DNA of 64,000 nt, taken from positions 1 through 64,000 of the forward strand of contig CAMFGH010000003.1 in assembly GCA_945949875.1 (NCBI GenBank). The letters are read 5' to 3'. Below, one piece after another: positions 7,453 to 16,454 of this stretch (positions within the stretch are counted from its first letter, which is position 1; every line of letters starts with the position of its first letter). The notes beneath the pieces were generated by a model that was not told where the DNA came from, did no database searches, and saw nothing but the letters and a program-made list of their open reading frames with translations. The DNA is from an uncultured bacterium. Lineage in GTDB: Bacteria; Bacillota; Clostridia; Lachnospirales; Lachnospiraceae. The position numbers and the translations under genes were made by a program.

Positions 7453-9147
7453 TCACCCAATCAGTACGTTCTTTCCTTCAAAAGCAAAGCCATACCTGCG
7501 GATTCGTTCTGCCGGTATGCCCCGGGCACTCAGCTGTGCTGCATAATTCTTTTCCTCAATCTGGTCCAGTGCCGCCTGTACCGTTTCCTTCAGTGTCTCT
7601 TCATCCTCCGGATCATGCACCTTAAATTCCAGAAGGATTGCGTCATCCTCTTTCGGATTTTTGGGTTCCAGCATCACATCATATCTGCCAAAGCCACTCT
7701 CACGGTTGGAAGTGATGACATATCTTCCCTGCAAATCCACGATCAGCCCCAGTACAAAGCCATGGTAAAATCGTTCCGGCTCTTCTCCGGAAGGCCGCTT
7801 TCCGGTATCAAAATAGCTGAAGGTCTGCAGTGCAACACGGTTCATGTATGCATTCATGGCCTTGATATCGTCCTGAAGCAGAGCCTTGATAAAATCATTG
7901 TAATCTTCTTCCACTTCCATAAACCAGCTGCGTACCATTCCTTCAAACATGCACTCTACCTCATAGTTGGTAAGTGCCAGTTCATACATCTGCTTCTGTC
8001 CTTTTGGCAGAAGTTCCAGACGGTCATAGGAAAGTACCTTTAAGTAGCCGCTGGCCAGTAGCAGGCTCCATACTGCCTTTTCACTGCCATTTAATTGGTT
8101 ATAAACAATCTGCTCATCGATTGGGGTTTTTATCGCTTCTCCCCGGAGCAGTGTTTCAAACTTCTCCTTTATCCTGCGGTTTCCTTCCCGGAGCAGTTTG
8201 CCTACCAGACTATTGGAACTAGTATTGGCCCAGTAGGTGGTAAAATATCCTTTATCCAGAAAATTCAAGATAGACCATGGATTATAGATATCTTTATGAC
8301 TGCCGAAGATAAAACCGTCATACCAGTATTTTACCTCCTCTTTTTCTCCGCCAAGCCCACATTCTTCCAGGGCAGCAAATACTTCCTCTTCCGTAAAGCC
8401 AAAGGACGTAGCATATTTATCAGAAGTAGTTGTCACCACTTCCAGATTATTCAAATCTGAAAAAATAGATTCTTTGCTGACTCTTGTAATCCCCGTCATG
8501 ATGGCACGCTCCAGCCAGGGATTGGTCTTGAATGCAGAATTGAACAGGCTTCTGGTAAATGCCACCAGTTCCTCCCAGAATCCATCCACATAGGCTTCCT
8601 GCATGGGAGTGTCATATTCATCTAACAGGATAATGACCTTTTTGCCATAATAACGGTACAGGTAATCAGACAATTGGTACAATGCCAATGAAGCATCACT
8701 ATCATCCATGTTTTCCGTAATACGTTTATAATAAGCAACATCTGTTTCATACAACAAGCCACTATCCAGAAGAAACGAATGTTCTGCATACAGTTTGGTA
8801 AGCAGCTGGCAGATTTTCTTTCGGGTTGTCTTGAAATCTTTCTCCTTGATATTGGCAAAGGACAGACTAATCACCGGATACGTTCCCTGAATCTCCCGGT
8901 ACTTTTCCTCTTTCCAGATGGAAAGTCCCTCAAACAAATCTCCCCGATTCGCATATTCCACCGAAAAGAACTGCTCCACCATGCTCATGTTCAGAGTCTT
9001 TCCGAACCGACGCGGGCGGTTGATCAGCGTCACACTGTCTCCGCTTTCCCACCATTCTTTAATGAAATCTGTTTTATCAATATAAAAATAGCTCTTTTCT
9101 ATGAGTTCATTATACTGCTGTATCCCAATCGCTACGTTTCTTGCCAT
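7453..9147 (-). CDS. AAA-ATPase-like / PD-(D/E)XK nuclease family protein
   Basis: A 564-residue cytoplasmic protein of the paralogous family abundant in gut Clostridia and Bacteroidetes. The N-terminal AAA-ATPase-like domain starts with a typical YNELIEKSYFYIDKTDFI segment, a Walker A variant NRPRRFGKT and a Walker B-like VIILLDEYDTP. The C-terminal PD-(D/E)XK domain shows GRYDVMLEP...AILLEFKV, the D...E-x-K triad. GGAGG lies 5-6 bases before the ATG. Its biological role is undetermined; mobile or selfish behaviour has been suggested for the family but nothing here proves it. It forms its own unit, with a hairpin on its 5' side. Confidence 0.88.
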   Translation of the reverse strand: MARNVAIGIQQYNELIEKSYFYIDKTDFIKEWWESGDSVTLINRPRRFGKTLNMSMVEQFFSVEYANRGDLFEGLSIWKEEKYREIQGTYPVISLSFANIKEKDFKTTRKKICQLLTKLYAEHSFLLDSGLLYETDVAYYKRITENMDDSDASLALYQLSDYLYRYYGKKVIILLDEYDTPMQEAYVDGFWEELVAFTRSLFNSAFKTNPWLERAIMTGITRVSKESIFSDLNNLEVVTTTSDKYATSFGFTEEEVFAALEECGLGGEKEEVKYWYDGFIFGSHKDIYNPWSILNFLDKGYFTTYWANTSSNSLVGKLLREGNRRIKEKFETLLRGEAIKTPIDEQIVYNQLNGSEKAVWSLLLASGYLKVLSYDRLELLPKGQKQMYELALTNYEVECMFEGMVRSWFMEVEEDYNDFIKALLQDDIKAMNAYMNRVALQTFSYFDTGKRPSGEEPERFYHGFVLGLIVDLQGRYVITSNRESGFGRYDVMLEPKNPKEDDAILLEFKVHDPEDEETLKETVQAALDQIEEKNYAAQLSARGIPAERIRRYGFAFEGKNVLIG

Positions 9148-9164
9148 CGTAACCTCCGCTTCAC

Positions 9165-9205
9165 TAAAAAAACCGATATACTCAACTTGAGTATAACGGT
9201 TTTTT
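9165..9205. terminator. Bidirectional terminator hairpin
   Basis: AAAACCG..TATACTCAA and TTGAGTATA..CGGTTTT form an almost perfect stem flanked by A and T runs on both sides. On the minus strand it would end the metal ATPase operon, 95 bp past its stop. Confidence 0.8.
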
Positions 9206-9299
9206 CATCAAATTACAATTCTGCATTTGTCTATTAGCATAGGCTTTTGCCTCTTAACTTACGCTCTTGCCTCTTATCTTAATCAGCAGGAAAAAGCTC

Positions 9300-11171
9300 C
9301 TATCTCTTTATTCTCAGGGCTCTCATGGCATTGATAATCGCAATGACCGAAACCCCCACATCTGCGAAAACCGCTTCCCACATATTTGCCGCTCCCAGGG
9401 CACCCAGCAGCAGAACCAGGAATTTGACTCCCAGGGCAAATACAATATTCTCCCGGACAATGGTCATGGTCTTTCTGGATATTTTGACCAGACTGGCAAT
9501 CTTTCTCACATCATCATCCATTAAAACGACATCTGCTGCCTCAATCGCGGCATCAGAACCCATGCTTCCCATGGCGATTCCAATGTCTGCTCTGGTCAGT
9601 ACCGGCGCATCATTGATTCCATCACCCACAAAAGCGAGCTTCTGTTTATCCTTTAACTGGTTCTGCAGTCTCTCTACCCAGTCTACTTTATCCGCCGGAA
9701 GGAGTTCTGCATGGATTTCATCCATACCCAGTTCTTCTCCAACCGCTTCTGCTGCAGCTTTTCCATCACCGGTAAGCATAACACATTTCTTTACCCCTAC
9801 CTGTTTCATTTCACGGATTGCTTCTGCTGCACCATCTTTCACAGTATCCGAGATAACGATACAGCCCAGAAGCTTTCCTTCTTCTGCCACATATACCACA
9901 CTGCCGCCTGTCTGAACCGGTTCCAGGTGGATGTTTTCCTGTTTCATCAGTTTTTCATTTCCAAGCAGAACCTTTTTGCCATCCACTTTGACACAGATTC
10001 CATGACCGGCAGTTTCTGTGGCATCTTCCACGCGAGTCATATCCAGTTTTTTGCCATAGGCTTCCCGAATGGATATGGCGATGGGGTGGTTGGAATATCC
10101 TTCCCCCAGTGCTGCCACTTCCAGCAGTCTCTCCTCGCTGCAGTCTGTCGGACACATTTTAGTTACTTTAAATTCACCCCTGGTCAGGGTTCCGGTTTTA
10201 TCCATGACAATGGTAGTCATTTCAGAGACTGCTTCCAGATAATTGCTTCCTTTTACCAGCACACCAATCCTGGAGGCTGCCCCGATTCCTCCGAAGAAAC
10301 CAAGGGGAACCGAAATCACAAGAGCGCATGGGCAGGAAATAACCAGAAAGATACATGCTCTTTCAATCCACTGTGCCCAGCCTCCCCCTGTCAGGAGTGG
10401 GGGAAGAATGGCAAGAAGTACTGCTCCGATGGTAACCACAGGGGTATAATATCTTGCAAATCTGGTAATAAAGTTCTCAACCTTGGCCTTTTTAGAGCTG
10501 GCATTTTCTACCAGTTCCAGAATTTTCGCAACCGTGGAGTCCTCAAATGCTTTTGTAGTACGCACTTTTAAAATACCACTGCCATTGACACAACCACTGA
10601 CCACCTGGTCCCCCACTGATGCACGTCTCGGAACAGATTCTCCGGTAAGTGCTGCAGTATCAATCTGGGATTCTCCTTCTGTCACGATACCATCCAGTGG
10701 GATTCTTTCTCCCGGTTTTATGACAATAACAGTTCCCACTTCCACATCATCCGGATCCACCTGCACCAGTTCCCCGTTTTCTTCTACATTGGCATATTCC
10801 GGGCAGATGTCCATCATTTCTGATATGGACTGTCTGGATTTTCCTACTGCATAGGACTGAAAAAGCTCGCCCACCTGATAGAACAGCATGACAACTACCG
10901 CTTCCGAAAAATCTTTCACGCCAAATGCGGCAAAAGTAGCAATCATCATCAGGAAATTTTCATCAAATACCTGACCGTTTTTAATATTCCGAAATGCCTT
11001 CAGGATAATATCATACCCAATGATCAGGTAAGGTACCAGAAATGGAATCATCATGTACCAGCTGTCACTGATATCTCCAAACAGATTTTGTTTTTCACTG
11101 ATCACCAATGCCAGAAATAGAACAAAAGTGATCAGAATACGATATAACATTGTTTTTTGTTTCTTTGTCAC
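9300..11171 (-). CDS. cadA: P1B-type Zn2+/Cd2+/Pb2+ efflux ATPase
   Basis: A 623-residue heavy-metal P-type ATPase of the inner membrane. Visible: TGES actuator motif, SCPCAL in transmembrane helix 6, DKTGTLT phosphorylation site, a GNHP-like HP motif (YSNHPIA), GDGINDAP hinge, and in the last helices NIVFALGVK plus ADVGVSV. The CPC / NxxxK / DxG set is that of the P1B-2 group (Zn, Cd, Pb). It lacks the usual N-terminal metal-binding domain, which is instead encoded by the separate 72-residue HMA gene 48 bp upstream. The GTG start at 11171 has a poor ribosome binding site; an ATG seven codons in is possible. The ArsR-type regulator upstream should control the operon. Confidence 0.9.
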   Translation of the reverse strand: MTKKQKTMLYRILITFVLFLALVISEKQNLFGDISDSWYMMIPFLVPYLIIGYDIILKAFRNIKNGQVFDENFLMMIATFAAFGVKDFSEAVVVMLFYQVGELFQSYAVGKSRQSISEMMDICPEYANVEENGELVQVDPDDVEVGTVIVIKPGERIPLDGIVTEGESQIDTAALTGESVPRRASVGDQVVSGCVNGSGILKVRTTKAFEDSTVAKILELVENASSKKAKVENFITRFARYYTPVVTIGAVLLAILPPLLTGGGWAQWIERACIFLVISCPCALVISVPLGFFGGIGAASRIGVLVKGSNYLEAVSEMTTIVMDKTGTLTRGEFKVTKMCPTDCSEERLLEVAALGEGYSNHPIAISIREAYGKKLDMTRVEDATETAGHGICVKVDGKKVLLGNEKLMKQENIHLEPVQTGGSVVYVAEEGKLLGCIVISDTVKDGAAEAIREMKQVGVKKCVMLTGDGKAAAEAVGEELGMDEIHAELLPADKVDWVERLQNQLKDKQKLAFVGDGINDAPVLTRADIGIAMGSMGSDAAIEAADVVLMDDDVRKIASLVKISRKTMTIVRENIVFALGVKFLVLLLGALGAANMWEAVFADVGVSVIAIINAMRALRIKR

Positions 11172-11219
11172 GACATGTACCAGCTTTCTTCTTTCACTTT
11201 ACTTTTTTAATCCTGCGGT

Positions 11220-11438
11220 TTACATTAAGATTTTACAATCCGGTTCTACCTTGGCACATACTGCGACTACTTCTTTCATGATGTCATCAAACTTTTCATC
11301 TACTGCATCGATGGTCATTTTCTGAGCCAGAAAACTTACCGTTGCATCGTTGACTCCATCAATTTTTTTGATTGCATCTTCCATTTTTGCTGCGCAGTTT
11401 GCACAATCTAAATCTTCCAGTTTAAATTTCTTTTTCAT
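11220..11438 (-). CDS. Stand-alone heavy-metal-associated (HMA) domain protein
   Basis: A 72-residue ferredoxin-fold metallochaperone-like protein. The metal loop is DCANCAAKME (C-x2-C) after strand one (FKLEDL), followed by IKKIDGVNDATVSF and a final strand, the HMA pattern. AGAAAGGG precedes the ATG. It sits between the ArsR-type sensor and the P1B ATPase and corresponds to the HMA domain this ATPase lacks, so it probably delivers metal to the pump or acts as its detached regulatory domain (inference). A further Cys lies at the C-terminus (PDCKILM). Confidence 0.9.
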   Translation of the reverse strand: MKKKFKLEDLDCANCAAKMEDAIKKIDGVNDATVSFLAQKMTIDAVDEKFDDIMKEVVAVCAKVEPDCKILM

Positions 11439-11564
11439 GTCTTTTACCCTTTCTTCTCTTTGATTTTCTATTTGCTTTTTTTCTCTTACTTCTTTCTCTT
11501 TACCGTTTCACTTTGCGTTTTGTCTTCGTACTTTCTCTTTGTTATTCCGTGCAGATAGCTATTG

Positions 11565-11924
11565 TCATTCCTCAATATGTTCCCTTCCCTGGGCTATGAT
11601 GGATCTGACATGATCGTCTGCCAAAGAATAAAACACGGATTTCCCATCTCTTCTGGCACTTACCAGTTTGGACTGTTTCAGAATCTTCAGCTGGTGTGAA
11701 ACCGCAGACTGAGTCATATGAAGAATCTCTGCCAGGTCACATACACAGACCTCTGCTTCAAACAAAACAAACAAAATACGGATTCTGGTGGAATCGCCAA
11801 ACACTTTAAACAGCTCTGCCAGATCGTATAATTCATCTTCGTCCGGCATCATTTGATTTACAGCATCTACGATTTCCCCATGAACATGTGTCTGTTCGCA
11901 ACACTCTACATCATGAATGGACAT
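11565..11924 (-). CDS. ArsR/SmtB-family metal-sensing repressor (CadC/CzrA-like)
   Basis: A 119-residue winged-helix repressor. The N-terminus is rich in Cys and His (VECCEQTHVHG). The core VFGDSTRIRILFVLFEAEVCVCDLAEIL contains the VCVCD alpha-3 metal motif of CadC/ArsR sensors, followed by the recognition helix TQSAVSHQLKILK and wing RRDGKSVFYSL. The C-terminal DDHVRSIIAQGREHIEE fits the alpha-5 zinc site D-x-H...H-x2-E. It therefore has both site types, as in CadC. The ATG at 11924, six bases after GGAG, is preferred to the ATG seven codons upstream. It likely represses its own operon through the palindrome at 12033. Confidence 0.92.
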   Translation of the reverse strand: MSIHDVECCEQTHVHGEIVDAVNQMMPDEDELYDLAELFKVFGDSTRIRILFVLFEAEVCVCDLAEILHMTQSAVSHQLKILKQSKLVSARRDGKSVFYSLADDHVRSIIAQGREHIEE

Positions 11925-12032
11925 GTTTTTCTCCTTTCTTTTCAATTTACATTTTGATTTTCATTCCTATTTAACTTGCTTTTCTTTTTGATTTGTTCTA
12001 ATTATTATCTCATTCATTTTTATATTCTGAAT

Positions 12033-12052
12033 ATATGAGCATCTGTTCATAT
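12033..12052. promoter_or_regulatory. ArsR/SmtB operator
   Basis: ATATGAGCA-TC-TGTTCATAT is a near-perfect 9-2-9 inverted repeat (one mismatch) matching the ATATGAACA-type half-site bound by SmtB/CzrA/CadC repressors. It lies about 110 bp upstream of the ArsR-type gene. Confidence 0.75.
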
Positions 12053-12127
12053 GTTCAATATATTACGTCACTGAGGTTTTGTCAACAAGTTTTTAATATA
12101 CTTTGTCACACATTTTCCAAGATATTT

Positions 12128-12146
12128 TTTCAACAAATTGTTGAAA
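12128..12146. promoter_or_regulatory. TTTCAACAA-A-TTGTTGAAA palindrome
   Basis: A perfect 9-1-9 inverted repeat in the 363-bp divergent gap between the ArsR-type gene and the diguanylate cyclase, about 140 bp before the latter's start. It could be an operator for either side; no regulator is assigned. Apart from this and the ArsR operator, the gap shows nothing else recognisable. Confidence 0.45.
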
Positions 12147-12287
12147 CATATTGGGTCAAAATGTTCCACAAAAACTTTATGTAAAATCTTTGTATCCTAT
12201 TCCTTATCTCTGGACTGGAATCCCGGTTCATGATAGAATCACATTAACTATTTATCGGATTTTACAGCTTTTTAGGAGAAAACTGTT

Positions 12288-13619
12288 ATGAATAGCCTTA
12301 ATCAAGAGCAAAATGATCACGAATTGATTCTTCAGGATTATGAACAGCTCCTTATCACTACTGCTGCCGGAACCTACAAAGGCATACGACGTCTGGATCT
12401 GGAAAGCGAGCAGGCTGTTTATATTTATTTTGAAAAAAATCATATAAAGCAGGAACCTTTGGGCAGTTGGGCGGACTGGATTGAAGGTCAGAAAAAGCAT
12501 GTCCATCCTGATGACTTTATAAAACTGAAAGAATTTTTCAGTCTGGATACCCTTCGCAGCCTGGAGGATGACGTATTTCGCAGTATCAATTTCCGCTCCC
12601 GGAGAAAGAATGAAAATGGTTATTATCGTACCTATACGACTACCGCTTCTGTTACCTATCTGGGAGGAAGGAGAACTGCTGTCATGACTACCATTGACAA
12701 TACGGATGCGGTAATAAACGAAATGGAGCAAAAGAAGCTTCTTGCCTCTACTGCCAGTATTTATGTCTCCATGCATGTTCTGGATTTGAAAAAAGATGAA
12801 ATAGAGACACTAAGCAGTGCAGAACATATTACCAATTTAGTCAATGGCCGGAAAAAGGGAGTGGCCCGAATACTTACGGACGTCATGATGCAGCTGACCG
12901 ATGATGAATATCTGGAAGATATGCTGGATTTTATCAACTTCCGTACTTTAGATGAACGTATGGAAGGAATCAACACCATAACACTGGAGTTTCTGGGAAC
13001 CCATACCGGCTGGTGTCGTGCCCGTTTTATTGTAGTGGAACGGAATGAGATTGGTCGTATCCAACGCCTTTTGTGGGTGGTGGAAAACATCAACTCTGAG
13101 AAGAAAAAATCCAATCAGCTTGTTTATTTATCGGAAACGGATTTAATGACCGGTATACGGAACCGTGGAGCCGGCGAACAGAAAATCAAAGAATTGATTT
13201 CTTCCAATCACCCCGGTATCTTCTTTCTATTGGATGCGGATAAATTTAAAACAATCAATGATAGTTACGGACATACCGTGGGAGATAAAGTGCTGATTGC
13301 CCTTGCCGATTGTTTAAAAGAATCTTTCCGTGATTCTGATGTGATCATGCGCCTTGGCGGCGATGAATTTGCTGTATTTGCCCCCGGCATTACGGATAAA
13401 TCACTGGCCATAGGAATTGTCAAACGTCTTTTCCATCGGGTAGAACACATTTGTATTCCGGAGCTGAGCGGGCATAAAATAACGGTTAGTCTGGGAATTG
13501 CTTTCAAAAAGGAAGATGATGGATTGGATTTTGATTCGTTATACCATAAGGCTGATATTTGTACCTATGAAAGTAAGAAAACAACCGGAAATGCGTATAC
13601 TATTTTGGAATCAGAATGA
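12288..13619 (+). CDS. Diguanylate cyclase with N-terminal PAS-like sensor region
   Basis: A 443-residue soluble protein. Residues 20-275 look like two PAS-type segments (a loop with HPDDF, then a strand-rich block ending in RLLWVVENINSEKKKS). Residues 280-440 are a GGDEF domain: DLMTGIRNR, LDADKFKTINDSYGH, and the active site RLGGDEF at about 355-361. RDSD precedes GGDEF at the exact distance of the inhibitory I-site (RxxD), so the enzyme should make c-di-GMP and be product-inhibited. AGGAG lies nine bases before the ATG. The amidohydrolase gene begins 16 bp after the stop and is probably cotranscribed. The input signal is unknown. Confidence 0.9.
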   Translation: MNSLNQEQNDHELILQDYEQLLITTAAGTYKGIRRLDLESEQAVYIYFEKNHIKQEPLGSWADWIEGQKKHVHPDDFIKLKEFFSLDTLRSLEDDVFRSINFRSRRKNENGYYRTYTTTASVTYLGGRRTAVMTTIDNTDAVINEMEQKKLLASTASIYVSMHVLDLKKDEIETLSSAEHITNLVNGRKKGVARILTDVMMQLTDDEYLEDMLDFINFRTLDERMEGINTITLEFLGTHTGWCRARFIVVERNEIGRIQRLLWVVENINSEKKKSNQLVYLSETDLMTGIRNRGAGEQKIKELISSNHPGIFFLLDADKFKTINDSYGHTVGDKVLIALADCLKESFRDSDVIMRLGGDEFAVFAPGITDKSLAIGIVKRLFHRVEHICIPELSGHKITVSLGIAFKKEDDGLDFDSLYHKADICTYESKKTTGNAYTILESE

Positions 13620-13634
13620 AAAGAGGAATAAATA

Positions 13635-14615
13635 TTGATCATTGATTTTCATACACACATTTTTCCGGATAGTCTGGCTCCCCGTGCCATAGACAAGCTT
13701 TCCAAAAGCGCAGATATCATCAGTTATACCGATGGAACCTTCCACGGTTTACAGGACTCCATGAAGCAAAGTGGGATTACCTACTCTGTCTTATTACCGG
13801 TAGTGACTAAGCCCTCCCAGCAGGAGGATGTAAACCGCATTGCCATACAGACCAATGACTTAGGATTTCAGACCGGTATCTTTTCTTTCGGAGGAATTCA
13901 TCCGGAAAATGAAAACTACCGCCAGATTCTGAAACATTTAGCCAGTCATGGAATCAAAGGAATCAAGTTACATCCGGTCTTTCAGGGAGCTTATCTGGAT
14001 GATATCCGGTATATGCGTATTATTGATTATGCCAGCTCGCTGGGATTGTGTATCATGGTACATGGCGGCTATGATATCAGTTTCCCATCTCTGGACTATG
14101 TTACCCCCATTCACATTCTTCCTGTGTTGGAAGATATTCATCCGGACAAATTGATTCTTGCCCATATGGGTGGGTGGCATTGCTGGAATGATGTGGCACG
14201 ATTTCTGGTGGGCAGTGATGTCTATTTTGACACCTCATTTTCCATTACTCCACTAAGAAGCCCTTCACTCCTCTCCCCATCCGGCAGCCAGAATGAATAT
14301 TCCGAGGCGAATACAGACTCCGGGTTGAATACAAACTCCGGGTTGAACACAGCCTCCGGGTTGAACACAGCCTCCGGGTTTGCCGGGGATTGGCAGAAAG
14401 ATAAGTTAGCACCTTCTCATCAGCAGATGAGTCTGATTCAGTTTTGTAATATGGTCCGGAATCATGGGACGGATAAAATACTGTTTGGTACAGACAGTCC
14501 CTGGGCCAGCCAGGCAGAAGCACTCAAACTGCTTTCTTCCAGTGGACTTAGCCAGACAGAGCTTGCAGATATCCTATATGGTAATGCAGCAAAACTTCTG
14601 GGCATTGGAGAATAG
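13635..14615 (+). CDS. Amidohydrolase-family TIM-barrel hydrolase/decarboxylase
   Basis: A 326-residue metal-dependent hydrolase of the ACMSD/amidohydrolase-2 type. It opens with IDFHTHIFP (HxH metal pair), then FGGIHPENENY, GIKLHPVFQG (Lys/His), MVHGGYD, ILAHMGGWHCWND and the late Asp in ILFGTDSPWAS. Between these last two motifs lies a tandem hexapeptide insert (GLNTAS-type, about four units, from 18-bp DNA repeats). The start is TTG at 13635, eight bases after GAGG and 16 bp after the cyclase gene. The substrate is unknown. A terminator hairpin follows. Confidence 0.8.
   Translation: MIIDFHTHIFPDSLAPRAIDKLSKSADIISYTDGTFHGLQDSMKQSGITYSVLLPVVTKPSQQEDVNRIAIQTNDLGFQTGIFSFGGIHPENENYRQILKHLASHGIKGIKLHPVFQGAYLDDIRYMRIIDYASSLGLCIMVHGGYDISFPSLDYVTPIHILPVLEDIHPDKLILAHMGGWHCWNDVARFLVGSDVYFDTSFSITPLRSPSLLSPSGSQNEYSEANTDSGLNTNSGLNTASGLNTASGFAGDWQKDKLAPSHQQMSLIQFCNMVRNHGTDKILFGTDSPWASQAEALKLLSSSGLSQTELADILYGNAAKLLGIGE
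14300..14380. repeat. 18-bp in-frame tandem repeat
   Basis: About four copies of CTCCGGGTTGAACACAGC (first copies diverged) inside the amidohydrolase gene, coding a repeating SGLNTA-type hexapeptide. Confidence 0.9.
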
Positions 14616-14638
14616 CTGTCTATTTCTTTATAAACTCA

Positions 14639-14679
14639 CAGAGGCGAGATACGCTTTACGCATCTCGCCTCTGATTTTT
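14639..14679 (+). terminator. Terminator hairpin; also one copy of a dispersed hairpin
   Basis: CAGAGGCGAGAT and ATCTCGCCTCTG pair perfectly around ACGCTTTACGC, followed by ATTTTTG on the plus strand. It sits between convergent genes. A diverged copy of the same hairpin occurs at 23111-23144. Confidence 0.85.
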
Positions 14680-14687
14680 GCAGGTCA

Positions 14688-16346
14688 CTATTGCCCTGCA
14701 TTAACTCTTTCATCAAAATCAATCTCTTTTGCAACCAGATTATCAGCACCATACATCTTACGAAGCTTTGGTTTTTCTATCTTTCCTGTAGCATTTCTCG
14801 GGATGTCCGAAAAAATGATCTCTTTTGGACGTTTGTATCTGGGCAGTTCCAGACAGAACTCTTCCAGTTCTTCTTTACTGCATTCCATACCTTCTTTGAT
14901 TTCCACGATGGCTGCTGTGATCTCGCCCAAACGTCTGTCCGGCAGACCGATAACAGCTACATCTTTTACCTTATCAAAACGACGCATAAAGTCTTCAATC
15001 TGTACCGGATAAATATTTTCGCCACCACTGACAATGACGTCCTTTTTACGGTCTACCAGGAAGTAGAATCCATCCGGATCCTGCATTGCCATATCTCCGG
15101 TATAAAGCCACCCGTCTTTCAAACATTCGTCAGTTGCTTCCGGATTGTTATAATAACAGGTCATAACACCGGGGCCTTTCACACAAAGCTCGCCCACTTC
15201 ACCCTGCTTTACGATATGATCCTGTTCATCTACGATCTTACATTCCCATCGATATCCCGGGATTCCGATGGCTCCCACTTTATGGATGTTTTCCATACCC
15301 AGATGCACACATCCCGGGCCTGTGGATTCACTCAGGCCATAGTTGGTATCATAATCATGATGTGGGAAGTATTCTTTCCATCTTTTGATTAGAGACGGGG
15401 GTACCGGCTGTGCCCCGATATGCATCAGTCTCCACTGATCCAGTTCATAATCTTCCAATTTGATCTCACCCCGGTCCAGCATGTCCAGAATATCCTGCGC
15501 CCAGGGAACCAGAAGCCATACAATGGTACATTTTTCTTTGGAAATGGTTTCCAGAATGGTTTTTGGTTTGGTTCCTTTTAAAAGCACTGCTTTGCTGCCT
15601 GCTACCAGAGATCCCATCCAGTGAAATTTTGCTCCGGTATGGTAAAGCGGCGGAATGCACAGGAAGGTATCCTCTCTTCCGGTAGCATGATGAATCTGCT
15701 CCATCTGAGCGGCCTGTGTCAGGCTCTGATGTTTATGTAAAATAGCCTTCGGAAATCCTGTGGTACCGGAGGAAAAATAGATAGCACCAAAGTCATCATC
15801 GGTTATGGTAACGTCCGGTGATTTACTGGAGCAGTCAGATACCAGTTCCCGATAACTCTCTGCAAAGCTGGGACAGTTGTCACCCACATAGATGAGAAGT
15901 CTTCCTCTGGAAAGTCGGTCAGCATTGGTCTCCAGACGTCCGATAAATTCCGGTCCGAAAACAATAGCATCCACTTCTGCCAGTTCCACACAATACAATA
16001 TTTCTTCTGCGTCATATCGGAAATTAAAAGGAACTGCAATGGCTCCTGTTTTTAAGATACCAAAGTAGATGGGCAGCCATTCCAGACAGTTGTACATGAT
16101 AATGGCTACTTTATCCCCTTTTTTAATTCCCCTGCCAAGGAGCATATTGGCAAATCGATTGGCTTTTTCCTGAAAAACACTCCAGGTAATTTCCCGTCGA
16201 TAAGGTTCAAATCGATTGGTTTCAATCAGTTCGTATTCCTTCCAGGTTCTTCTTCTGGTATCCTTTTCGTCCGGATTCAGTTCAACCAGTGCCACCTCGT
16301 CCGGATACAGAGTGGCATTTCGTTCCAAATAATCTGTAACAGGCAT
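14688..16346 (-). CDS. AMP-dependent acyl-CoA synthetase/ligase
   Basis: A 552-residue adenylate-forming enzyme that activates a carboxylic acid as an acyl-AMP and transfers it to CoA. Motifs: the A3 loop YFSSGTTGFPKA, NYGLSES (A5), GWLYTGD (A7), DRKKDVIVSGGENIYP (A8 hinge) and the catalytic lysine region NATGKIEK (A10). The C-terminus extends slightly past this. AAGGGAAAAGG precedes the ATG. It lies about 110 bp downstream of a Na+:solute symporter in the same direction, suggesting that the symporter imports the acid this ligase activates. The acid cannot be named; aromatic, bile or medium-chain acids are all possible. Confidence 0.88.
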   Translation of the reverse strand: MPVTDYLERNATLYPDEVALVELNPDEKDTRRRTWKEYELIETNRFEPYRREITWSVFQEKANRFANMLLGRGIKKGDKVAIIMYNCLEWLPIYFGILKTGAIAVPFNFRYDAEEILYCVELAEVDAIVFGPEFIGRLETNADRLSRGRLLIYVGDNCPSFAESYRELVSDCSSKSPDVTITDDDFGAIYFSSGTTGFPKAILHKHQSLTQAAQMEQIHHATGREDTFLCIPPLYHTGAKFHWMGSLVAGSKAVLLKGTKPKTILETISKEKCTIVWLLVPWAQDILDMLDRGEIKLEDYELDQWRLMHIGAQPVPPSLIKRWKEYFPHHDYDTNYGLSESTGPGCVHLGMENIHKVGAIGIPGYRWECKIVDEQDHIVKQGEVGELCVKGPGVMTCYYNNPEATDECLKDGWLYTGDMAMQDPDGFYFLVDRKKDVIVSGGENIYPVQIEDFMRRFDKVKDVAVIGLPDRRLGEITAAIVEIKEGMECSKEELEEFCLELPRYKRPKEIIFSDIPRNATGKIEKPKLRKMYGADNLVAKEIDFDERVNAGQ

Positions 16347-16454
16347 ATCCTTTTCCCTTCTGTCTTTCTATGATTTCTATCTTTTTTAACGATTCAGAAT
16401 CAAACAGCATTTCTTTCCATGCACGTGATTCCGAATCGCAATCTCTCTTATTTT

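Noticed and set aside
9711..10571. 286-codon plus-strand ORF
   Set aside because: Antisense to the P1B ATPase, which has all catalytic motifs.
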